From assembly GCA_030247575.1 (NCBI GenBank), contig JAOTRV010000039.1, positions 1-36,164 of the forward strand: 36,164 nt of DNA. Reading direction: 5' to 3'. A program made the position numbers and the translations under genes. The notes under the pieces are model-generated. The model saw nothing but the letters and a program-made list of their open reading frames with translations, had not been told where the DNA came from and ran no database searches. Origin of the DNA: Sulfuritalea sp. GTDB taxonomy: Bacteria > Pseudomonadota > Gammaproteobacteria > Burkholderiales > Rhodocyclaceae. Within the stretch, counting starts at the first letter, position 1. Every line of letters begins with the position of its first letter. Positions 15,879 through 23,409 of the stretch are shown here, one piece after another.

Positions 15879-16571
15879 TCAATCCCCGCGCGGCCGCTTA
15901 TCGAATGTCTCCGCACTATATATTTCGGCAGCTCTTCGAAGCTCATCGGCGATTGATTCAAATCCCTTGGCTTTAGCGACGGACACCAACGGTGATCCGT
16001 CTGGAGCCAGGACCATCACATCGGCGCCTTTTGAAATCAGCGCCTGCACGCTCTTGATGTCTCCTCGACGAACCGCGTTGTAGAGATTACGTGTCGCAGC
16101 CTCGGCAATTCGCTTCCTATCCTGGACTTGGCGCAGCCGGTCCTTAGCAACTCGCTCGGCAGTTCGGGCTGCACGGCTCGTATTCTCTCTGTCGAATTCC
16201 TCGACGGAACGCGCACTATGTGCGTAGTACCAATAGCTGTTGGTGTTACGGAGAATCCAATCGAGAAGATGCCGCTCACGATCTGGTACCAGCGGCAGAA
16301 GGCGTCTTAGGTTGGTAACACTACCTAAACCGCCAACACTATGTTCAAGCATCGCAACGGCCTTGACGAACGCACTAAGGTCGTCCGCAGCAAGGGCCCT
16401 TGCAAAAGCAACGACGTGGTTTCGGTGTTCGTCCGCCAGACTGCATACCGAACGATGATCCTGAAACTTCGGTAGATCAGCTAGCGCTAAGAAATTGCCG
16501 CTTTGGCCAATCTCGACCAACTTATCCAATGCCTGGCCGACATCTACCGCAGTCGTTCTTTCTAGGTTCAT
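15879..16571 (-). CDS. Ankyrin-repeat protein, last gene of the defence operon
   Basis: This is a soluble 230-aa protein. Residues about 1-110 form a helical domain I do not recognise, and 125-160 is a charged helix rich in Arg and Glu. Residues 160-212 contain ankyrin-like repeats: RNLYNAVRRGDIKSVQALIS then KGADVMVLAPDGSPLVSVAK, with the typical A..G....V..LL..GADV....DG.. pattern. Ankyrin proteins of this size often serve as immunity or binding partners of toxins. It starts 6 bp after the stop of the exported PD-(D/E)xK-like gene, so the two are almost certainly co-translated. An immunity role toward that neighbour is a reasonable inference but has no direct support. GC is lower than in recBCD on the other side. 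Confidence 0.75.
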   Translation of the reverse strand: MNLERTTAVDVGQALDKLVEIGQSGNFLALADLPKFQDHRSVCSLADEHRNHVVAFARALAADDLSAFVKAVAMLEHSVGGLGSVTNLRRLLPLVPDRERHLLDWILRNTNSYWYYAHSARSVEEFDRENTSRAARTAERVAKDRLRQVQDRKRIAEAATRNLYNAVRRGDIKSVQALISKGADVMVLAPDGSPLVSVAKAKGFESIADELRRAAEIYSAETFDKRPRGD

Positions 16572-16577
16572 ACGGCG

Positions 16578-17918
16578 CTACTTCTTATCGTATTTGGCAT
16601 AGACCCACTTGCCGAATTCCTGATCAAGCTTTCCAAACTTCCAATCGTAATATGCCTGCGCCGTCTTGTCCCCGAACTTCTGGCCTGCCCATGTTCCACC
16701 GCCACCGCCAAGTCCCGCACCCCAGACAGGATTCTTCAGAATCGCGGCCGAGGCTATTCCTCCAATCCAGCCACCTGCGTAGGTGCCTGCTGCAGCAGAG
16801 CCCATAACCCATTGGGTAGTCCAGAATTCTCTCGACGTCACGTCACCATTTGCATATCTGGCAACCAGGAAGGCTTCGGACGCTCCGAGCGCGGCAATCG
16901 AAGCAATACCTCCGACGCGACCAATTGAATACAACCTGGCTTGCGTGCCTTCTGCCACGAATTGTCCAGCAGTTAAGGATCCTCCTGCCAACACCATCGT
17001 GCCTCCGGCCAAGACACTTGATCCATGCTCGCCCAGCCTAAGCCATGTTCCTTTCGATCTCGCGCTTGGGTCCCACACCTCGTTGAAATCCTTCCAGGCA
17101 ATTGGAATCCCCTCCACCAGTTTCCATGCGCCATACGCAGCTTGGCCACCGCCCAGAATCGTTCTATTTTGGCCGCCCTTGAAGAAATGGCGATCGACCT
17201 CATCCATTGCTTCCAGAGACGACATTGTTACGCCAGGGTTTGGTCGCCCAGTCGAAACGTTGCCCAAAGGAACAACGCCCTTCCTAAGCGCGTACTGTTG
17301 AATGTCAGGAATTATCTCTCTGCGGTTCACCCAGAACTGAAGTTGTCCTGTCTTCCGTCCTTCGCGTGACATTTTGTCAATCTGATCCTTGAGATATTGC
17401 TGGTTCGTGACTTGGGAGCCAACCGAGTAGTCCTTTATTTCGACACGACCGAATAGCCCGGTCGCATTGTGTCGCAAGACGAGATCCGCATCGGTATTTC
17501 CCCAGCTGCGCTTGAGCGGTCGGTTCATCGCTACGACTGAATAGCGAGGGTCGTTGTGAAATGCGACGGCATAGAGCACCTCGCGACGGTACCCCTTTGC
17601 CTGCGACTGACTCCCGGATAGCTGCAATAGAACAGACTTTTCTACGCCGGGAATTCTCGGATCAATTGCGTATTTGCCTTCGAAGTTCTTATAGATGTGG
17701 CGCAGCCCACGTTCTCCAACCGGACTTGCTCGAATCAGCGAGCGCATCGCATCCGTGCGCTGTGCCTTGGTTGGTTCTCCCTGCATGAACTGCTCGTGCC
17801 AAGTCCTGGCGTCCCGATATTGCATTCGGCCAATGACGCCCTGAGAATCAGCGGCGCTAGCTTGCAGAACGAGGCCACCAATTGCGATCGCAGAGAGAGT
17901 GCCGCGGAGCGTATTCAT
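16578..17918 (-). CDS. Exported PD-(D/E)xK-like protein with glycine-rich hydrophobic tail
   Basis: This 446-aa protein starts with a clear signal peptide (residues 1-23, basic start, hydrophobic core, cleavage after ASA/ASAA). Residues 110-200 look like a restriction-endonuclease fold: helix YRREVLYAVAF (Glu113), DADLVLRH (Asp145), then GRVEIKDYS (Glu160, Lys162) and a helix with TNQQYLKDQI. The E-D-ExK order and spacing fit the PD-(D/E)xK active site. Residues 295-415 are rich in Gly, Ala and hydrophobics with many GxxxG steps (AGGSLTAGQF, AGGWIGGIASAA, GAGLGGGGGTWAG), suggesting membrane insertion. Such an exported nuclease-like protein is unusual in a DNA-defence operon; a toxin or envelope-acting effector is possible. 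Start at 17918, 5 bp after the previous stop. Confidence 0.75.
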   Translation of the reverse strand: MNTLRGTLSAIAIGGLVLQASAADSQGVIGRMQYRDARTWHEQFMQGEPTKAQRTDAMRSLIRASPVGERGLRHIYKNFEGKYAIDPRIPGVEKSVLLQLSGSQSQAKGYRREVLYAVAFHNDPRYSVVAMNRPLKRSWGNTDADLVLRHNATGLFGRVEIKDYSVGSQVTNQQYLKDQIDKMSREGRKTGQLQFWVNRREIIPDIQQYALRKGVVPLGNVSTGRPNPGVTMSSLEAMDEVDRHFFKGGQNRTILGGGQAAYGAWKLVEGIPIAWKDFNEVWDPSARSKGTWLRLGEHGSSVLAGGTMVLAGGSLTAGQFVAEGTQARLYSIGRVGGIASIAALGASEAFLVARYANGDVTSREFWTTQWVMGSAAAGTYAGGWIGGIASAAILKNPVWGAGLGGGGGTWAGQKFGDKTAQAYYDWKFGKLDQEFGKWVYAKYDKK

Positions 17919-17923
17919 AGCGA

Positions 17924-19171
17924 CTAGTTCGGAAGCTTCTTTTCAGTTTCAGCGAAGCCCTTAACAACTTCCAGCTTTTCCGCGTCGTTCAATTTGTCGA
18001 ATCGGTCCTGGAACACTTTTCTATACCATTGGGCAACGGCTTCGTCGAGGAGCGCAGGGCTTATCGGTGCCATACGAGAGGTCAGCAATTCGCCCAATTT
18101 TTTTGCTGCGCTTCTTGCTGCAGCCTTCCTGGCTCCAGACAAGGGATTGTTCTTCTCGAACCTTCCTGGAATTCTGCTGTTTTCTACTTCTTCCAGGGCG
18201 TCGTACTGGGGCACTAATTTGATCTGGTTCAGGGCCCATATTTGATAGTCTCTGTGTTTCTGCTTGCTCTCCGCCAATCGTTGCTGAAGGCGGGCCTCCA
18301 GGTTTGTGGCAACTGTCTTTTCCAGATTCACCAACATCTCGACCAACTGCTTTGGCGTCTCGTACTTCGTAGTAACAGTTCGCAGTCGAAGGTCCATGGC
18401 AAGCTGGTTCAGTCGAGTCAAGGCATACTCCCTGAGAGCGAGATCTTTTAGCGGCTCGTACTTTCGCAGATCCTCAAAGGCGGTAGCGAGGTCCCTGGCT
18501 AGAACCAGCTGATAAACCAATTTGCGGGCCTCTTCATCGTCATACCCACTGATCCGGCGAAGGGCCCTTTCGAAATCCGATTTACCGTTGACGGCCTCGC
18601 GCGCTACCTTTAATGCAGCGCTCAGTTCAATCTTTGCCGCCCGATCTTGAACGTCCTTCTGCCGCTGCCTCAAATTGTCTACGAGCTTCGTAGCCGAATC
18701 CACGGGTTTGTTGGACGCGAGTGAATTGATTTCGTCCGCGTAAGCAGATAGCCCTTCCACATCCTCCGTAGTTTTTGGCTCATTGGCGAGCAACCAGAGG
18801 GCCTGTATCTCCCACCTCCGCGGAACCAAGCGCGGCAGTAACTCCTCCTGAATACGTGGTGCCAAGCCATTTACCACCTGCGCCAATTGATCATGAAGCT
18901 GCTGAATCTCATCTGACGACTTGGGCCAGCTGGCCTCATTTGCGAGTTTCGCTTCTATCGCATCAAGCTTCTTCTTCGTTTCACCCGGTATCAGCAAGGT
19001 CCCGGTTTCTGACTGACCGTCTGATCCATTTCGGTTGTTGGCTGAGTCGGTAGTAAGGGGCCATATTCGAATCAGCAGTACCGTCATCAGTATGAGAAGT
19101 AGCACCTGAAGGACTAATGGCAGCCTGCTCATCACGTCTATTGTGGAATTCGACAGTCTGTTGCCTTCCAT
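17924..19171 (-). CDS. Membrane-anchored helical protein, unrecognised
   Basis: This 415-aa protein has one strong transmembrane segment at residues 17-37 (LPLVLQVLLLILMTVLLIRI) and then an almost entirely helical, charged region. The region is rich in Lys, Glu, Leu and Arg and likely contains coiled coils (for example around LRQRQKDVQDRAAKIELSAA and LEARLQQRLAESKQKHRD). No enzymatic motif is visible. The order suggests an inner-membrane anchor with a large soluble domain. The start at 19171 has GGAG/AGG just upstream inside the tail of a 32-codon ORF, and the stop is 5 bp before the exported nuclease-like gene. The three genes 19171 to 15879 thus form one tight unit; the protein may dock or hold its partner at the membrane. 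Confidence 0.75.
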   Translation of the reverse strand: MEGNRLSNSTIDVMSRLPLVLQVLLLILMTVLLIRIWPLTTDSANNRNGSDGQSETGTLLIPGETKKKLDAIEAKLANEASWPKSSDEIQQLHDQLAQVVNGLAPRIQEELLPRLVPRRWEIQALWLLANEPKTTEDVEGLSAYADEINSLASNKPVDSATKLVDNLRQRQKDVQDRAAKIELSAALKVAREAVNGKSDFERALRRISGYDDEEARKLVYQLVLARDLATAFEDLRKYEPLKDLALREYALTRLNQLAMDLRLRTVTTKYETPKQLVEMLVNLEKTVATNLEARLQQRLAESKQKHRDYQIWALNQIKLVPQYDALEEVENSRIPGRFEKNNPLSGARKAAARSAAKKLGELLTSRMAPISPALLDEAVAQWYRKVFQDRFDKLNDAEKLEVVKGFAETEKKLPN

Positions 19172-19174
19172 GAC

Positions 19175-19273
19175 CTACTCCGCTTCAGAAATTGGCTGGT
19201 GCCGAATCGAATCTCGGCGACGAGCATTCAAACTGGCAATTCCGTGCTTGTCGATATACACGGACACTTTCAT
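19175..19273 (-). CDS. 32-aa microORF packed between two operon genes
   Basis: A 32-codon ORF begins MKVSVYIDKHGI and ends ISEAE before TAG. Its ATG overlaps the TGA of the preceding 252-aa gene (TGATG), and its stop is 3 bp before the next start codon. It exactly fills what would otherwise be the only 101-bp gap in this part of the operon. It is basic in the middle (NARRRDSIRH) with no membrane segment. The perfect packing argues for translation, at least as a coupling element carrying the ribosome-binding site of the next gene. Function unknown. Confidence 0.5.
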   Translation of the reverse strand: MKVSVYIDKHGIASLNARRRDSIRHQPISEAE

Positions 19274-20031
19274 CAGGCGAGCCCCTCGTAGCGAACATGA
19301 ACGCCATACCCCCGCCATAAAGGTACTGGCTCCTCGTTTTCAGACTGGAACGGCTGGGCGGTGCTGACAAATGCCACGGAAGCAAAATGGCCGATTTTGC
19401 TCAGCCTTGCGCACCCATCGGCAATGTTGCTCCAGTTCATTGGTCGCTGCCCGTCACGATCGGGGAATCGGGCCGCCCGCACCACAACCCACTCTGGTCG
19501 TTTTGTTTCACCGACAAACCAGATAGCGGGATCGACCTCTGGGTTGCCCTGCCAAGACATCAATTCATAGCCATCCTTTTCCAACTGACCTTTGACAACC
19601 TGCACTGCGAAGTCATGCAACTCCCAAGCCGTCATTTCAATCTTCTCGTCAGTCACGAAATTCGTTGGATCGACTGGCGCATGGGTTCTCGCATCAATTA
19701 GCCCCCACCCCGACCGATCCGGTACCCAGGTACCCCCAAAGAGTTTCTTCTTCATCGGCATGAGACAGGCATGGCCCTGGCAGCCATCGGCAATCGACAG
19801 CAGCCCATGCTCGCTTCCGGGCAAATCGAGGCGGCCATCCACATCCTCTAATCGGATGAAGAAAAGCTGATTTCCCAAGCGGAACGACAAGTGCTCAAGA
19901 AATGGCGGAGACAAGTCCGCGCGAAGCCAGGAATGGATTCCGTCCTGCACTTGGTTCTGAATATGGCGGCCGGCCGCCTGCCAACACGTTGCAAACTCGC
20001 CCGTTACCTCGTGCATTTCAATTGGGTGCAT
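19273..20031 (-). CDS. Unrecognised 252-aa protein following the DUF499 ATPase
   Basis: This is a soluble mixed alpha/beta protein without signal peptide. The first half (residues about 35-115) contains LSFRLGNQLFFIRLEDVDG and GHACLMPMKKKLFGGTW. The second half has helix WELHDFAVQVVKGQLEKDGY, then WQGNPEVDPAIWFVG and EWVVVRAARFPDRDG. That helix-strand-strand order with a conserved-looking D-P-A-I-W-F and W-V-V-V-R resembles a PD-(D/E)xK core in which the usual (D/E)xK is replaced, so it could be an inactive or variant nuclease fold; I rate this as weak. It starts 24 bp after DUF499, the position where Hma-like loci often carry a small accessory gene such as DUF3780. A second ATG at codon 6 is possible. 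Confidence 0.7.
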   Translation of the reverse strand: MHPIEMHEVTGEFATCWQAAGRHIQNQVQDGIHSWLRADLSPPFLEHLSFRLGNQLFFIRLEDVDGRLDLPGSEHGLLSIADGCQGHACLMPMKKKLFGGTWVPDRSGWGLIDARTHAPVDPTNFVTDEKIEMTAWELHDFAVQVVKGQLEKDGYELMSWQGNPEVDPAIWFVGETKRPEWVVVRAARFPDRDGQRPMNWSNIADGCARLSKIGHFASVAFVSTAQPFQSENEEPVPLWRGYGVHVRYEGLA

Positions 20032-20055
20032 GGCGAGGTCCGTTAAAGTGATTCG

Positions 20056-23000
20056 CTATTCGCGCTCGAACCCGTGGTCAGAGAACTTCAGGGTACGGCA
20101 GTTCTCTGTGACGGTACGCACGGTGGTATCGGAAACACCGGTTGGAATCTGGGCATGGATTTCCAGCGTAATCGTGACCTCCGATCCGACAAGACCCGAT
20201 AGGTGCGCAATGACTTCTTCGGCAATCTTGCCGGCGTCCCGCCCGACCCTGGTGGTATCGAGGGTTACGGACCCGTGGAAGCGTTTAGGTTTGACTGGTC
20301 CTGCAGGGGGCTCGACCGGTGCGCCGCCAGGCGGACCTGATACCGGTCCAGGCCCAGGTCCAGCGCCGGGCTGACCGTTGGGAGGCAGATTGACGCGTTC
20401 GGCATCAAGCTGTTTGCTTGCGACATCCGGCTTCACGACGAGCTCCGCCGCATAGGGATCGTCCAAAGTCACCATCGTTCCGCCCCGTAGTCCTTTGTAT
20501 CGGCCGGCGGCTTCGTCGTAGCTGTCGGCATAGCCAAAGCTATCCTGTGCCCAAATCAGCAAATTGACCCCACCACGAATTGCATCCAGCAGGACTACGG
20601 AATCCTTGAGTCGGGGCAAATAGAGATAGCGTGCAAAATCCTCGACCAGCTGCTTCACCGATACATGGTCACCGCGCCACAACGGAATACGATCCAGTTC
20701 CATGCGCAAGCGCGTAGGTGCAAAGCTGGTCAGGTAAAGCTCGTCGGTGCGCAATTTCTTGCTGGCGCGCACCGCCAACGCATCGGCCCCGGTCAGGCGC
20801 AGCGCCTCCCATGTAATCGCGGCCTGCGGTGTTGCCTGCACGGGGACCAGCAACCATTGATACGTTTCAGGCAACCTGGCTGTCACGGTGCCGTCGGCAG
20901 CGACTTTCTGGGTTTCGGCTTGGCTTACCTGGTAGGGCGAGAGGTTGAGATGGTTCTGTTCGACCAGGATTGAATCCCAGGCAAGATACTTGCGCACCGC
21001 CTCATCCAGATCCTGCAAGCGGGTCTTGTCTGCTGCCAGGAATACCAAGCTATTGCGGAAGAGTCGGGGCGTATTGCCACGCGTTTCCAGAATCGTCTTG
21101 GCGGCGATCTCGGCGGCGCTATCGCTTTCCTTGCTGTAGGGATGATTCACGCCCAGCACGACCAGACGAGCGTCCAGATCATCCGGTACGTCGGCGCCGC
21201 TTTGCGGCAAGGGGTGAATGCGGTTGAAGTCCCCCATGCGCAACAAATCGCGGCGCAGGCGCTGCTCAAGCTCATGTACCACTTTGTCCGGATTGCGTTT
21301 CAGCTGCTCGGCACGGTCTTCCGCCAGCTTTGTAACCGTCGGCTGGGTCGAATACCAGTAGTGCGGGCCGTCCTGATACAGATAGGTTGCCGCACCCGCC
21401 ATGCGGCGCAAGGCATCGCCAAACACGGCGGGAGATTCGCCAGGCATAACGCAGCCCAGTTTTACTCGCCGATCTTCAATACCTTTGTGAGCTGCCGCCG
21501 TGGTGGGTGCTGAGCCCATATAAATCGCTCGCGCCACACGCCGACACGCTGAGAACTTGCCCAGATTGGGAACTTCGCTGTCCAATTTCAATGGCAATGA
21601 ATTCGGCCCGTCGACATCCTTCTCAATCACTGGCACCCAGTTGTCCGAGAGATATCGCGTCAATTCGGACTGGACGCGTGCGTCATCGATCGCCACATTG
21701 CCCGGCAATATGAGTGGGTTGCGGTCGCCCTTTTCCCACAGGCTGTGAATCACCGCCGCCATCAATCGCAATACACCGCGTGTTCGCTGAAACTTCACCA
21801 ACGTGGACCAGTCCGTATAGAGTCGGTCGAAAATCTCAGGATGAATCGGATACGCCGCCTTGATGCGCTGCTCGTATTCTGATTCCCTGCACTCCGGCGG
21901 AAACTCCGCCTGCTGTGTGCGATAGAAATCGGCAAAGGCCCGAGCCACCACATCCCGATCCTTGAACTGCGCAGGATCCGCCAGTGGCTGAAAAAGGCGG
22001 CGGCGCACGATCTCGAAACCTTCCTCGGCACTGGCCGGGCGCCACGAGGATTCGACACGCCCTACCACGTTGCGCAATCTGTCCAGCGCTTCGCGGCCTC
22101 GTGTACCGCCCACTTCAACATCATCGGCCTGGGTATGCGGCGAGCCGGAGGTGTCCGATGCAGGCAAGCTGATCACCAGCAAGCAGTTCTTGGCCAGTTT
22201 GGCGGACTCGGTGAGCACTTGGGCGAACGTGAATTGTGTCTCGAAGCCGCCAGCGGGTAAATCGCTCTGATCATGCAGCTGGCGCGCATAAGCCACCCAT
22301 TCGTCGATCAGAATCAAGCATGGGCCATAGTCGTTGAACAGTTCGCGCAACACGTCACCAGGGCTGGTGGCTTTTTCGTCGTCGGCCTTGATGCGTGCAT
22401 AGGCTTTCTTTCCGCCCAGTTGCCATGCCAGTTCGCCCCACAGCGTACTTACCACCGTGCCATCGGCTTTGACGGAAGGGTTCCCAGGCGAGATCTTGTT
22501 GCCCACCAGCACCACGCGCTTTGCAGTCGGAATCGAGCTGGCTCCGGCGGCGGCCATCACCGCGTCGATGCCCGCCAGCTCAGTCGGCGCGATGCCCGAG
22601 AACAGGTGATAAAGGGCCAGCATCGAGTGCGTCTTGCCGCCACCAAAGTTGGTCTGCAACTGCACCACCGGGTCGCCACCGCCGACTGTCAGGCGCTGCA
22701 CTGCGCCAACCAACATTCCCTTCAGGCTTTCCGTAAGGTAGGTACGACGGAAGAACTCCACAGGGTTTCGATATTCGTCCGTGCCCTGGCCAAGATGCAC
22801 CTGCCACAGGTCGGCGGCAAACTCAGCCTGCTGGTAGCGGCCACTGGCCACGTCTTCGTGCGGCATCACGACGTCACGCCACGGCTTTAGGGTCCCCGTT
22901 ACGCCGCTTTCGATGGCTATGCTCGACGTTTTACGTTTTTCGCCGCGCGCCTGCTCGTCAAAGCGCAGGCGAAGCAGCTCCATCTTCATTTTCTCAATGT

Positions 23001-23388
23001 CGTCTGCCTGAGTTGCCGAGACCGAAGAAAGTAGGCGACCCGCGGAATCGAGCGCACGATAGGCATCGTCGCTAGAGAATGGGGCCTGATGTGCCCACTT
23101 GTTGCGCCAGTCACGGATTTCGGAAACCAGGCTGCGGTCGGCAAACCCCAACGTCTTGCGAAAGACCTCGTTCCAGGTTTCCCACATCAGCTTAAGCAGT
23201 GCCGCCGCATCCCAGTCCAGGATATTCTTGCTGGCCAGATTCGGGTCGTCGACGAAGCCCTTCACTTTCTGCATGGAAAGCGCATTGGCTTCAATGGCGC
23301 TCTTGATTTCGCGTTCGACGAATGGCCCCAGGCCGCTCTTCAGCAGCTCCAGTGCCTTGCCTACTCGTTCGTGATTCGTGATGGCCAT
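20056..23388 (-). CDS. DUF499 AAA-type ATPase with N-terminal Swt1-HEPN domain
   Basis: This 1110-aa protein is a core component of helicase-methylase-ATPase defence loci. Residues 1-120 match the Swt1-type HEPN domain, including a complete RNase-type motif RNKWAH (Arg95 to His100, R-N-x3-H). The ATPase follows: QTNFGGGKTHSMLALYHLF (Walker A, Lys252), CLILIDEWVAYAR (Walker B, Asp362-Glu363), and LVISLPASD as a sensor-like strand. Residues about 1003-1035 form a Pro/Gly-rich linker (GAGPGPGPVSGPPGG) leading to a small C-terminal beta domain (residues about 1036-1110). DUF499 ATPases are thought to act as regulators or motors with the partner methylase. The gene starts 21 bp after the kinase gene stop. 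Confidence 0.9.
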   Translation of the reverse strand: MAITNHERVGKALELLKSGLGPFVEREIKSAIEANALSMQKVKGFVDDPNLASKNILDWDAAALLKLMWETWNEVFRKTLGFADRSLVSEIRDWRNKWAHQAPFSSDDAYRALDSAGRLLSSVSATQADDIEKMKMELLRLRFDEQARGEKRKTSSIAIESGVTGTLKPWRDVVMPHEDVASGRYQQAEFAADLWQVHLGQGTDEYRNPVEFFRRTYLTESLKGMLVGAVQRLTVGGGDPVVQLQTNFGGGKTHSMLALYHLFSGIAPTELAGIDAVMAAAGASSIPTAKRVVLVGNKISPGNPSVKADGTVVSTLWGELAWQLGGKKAYARIKADDEKATSPGDVLRELFNDYGPCLILIDEWVAYARQLHDQSDLPAGGFETQFTFAQVLTESAKLAKNCLLVISLPASDTSGSPHTQADDVEVGGTRGREALDRLRNVVGRVESSWRPASAEEGFEIVRRRLFQPLADPAQFKDRDVVARAFADFYRTQQAEFPPECRESEYEQRIKAAYPIHPEIFDRLYTDWSTLVKFQRTRGVLRLMAAVIHSLWEKGDRNPLILPGNVAIDDARVQSELTRYLSDNWVPVIEKDVDGPNSLPLKLDSEVPNLGKFSACRRVARAIYMGSAPTTAAAHKGIEDRRVKLGCVMPGESPAVFGDALRRMAGAATYLYQDGPHYWYSTQPTVTKLAEDRAEQLKRNPDKVVHELEQRLRRDLLRMGDFNRIHPLPQSGADVPDDLDARLVVLGVNHPYSKESDSAAEIAAKTILETRGNTPRLFRNSLVFLAADKTRLQDLDEAVRKYLAWDSILVEQNHLNLSPYQVSQAETQKVAADGTVTARLPETYQWLLVPVQATPQAAITWEALRLTGADALAVRASKKLRTDELYLTSFAPTRLRMELDRIPLWRGDHVSVKQLVEDFARYLYLPRLKDSVVLLDAIRGGVNLLIWAQDSFGYADSYDEAAGRYKGLRGGTMVTLDDPYAAELVVKPDVASKQLDAERVNLPPNGQPGAGPGPGPVSGPPGGAPVEPPAGPVKPKRFHGSVTLDTTRVGRDAGKIAEEVIAHLSGLVGSEVTITLEIHAQIPTGVSDTTVRTVTENCRTLKFSDHGFERE

Positions 23389-23409
23389 GAATAGTTTCTC
23401 TAGAAAAGA

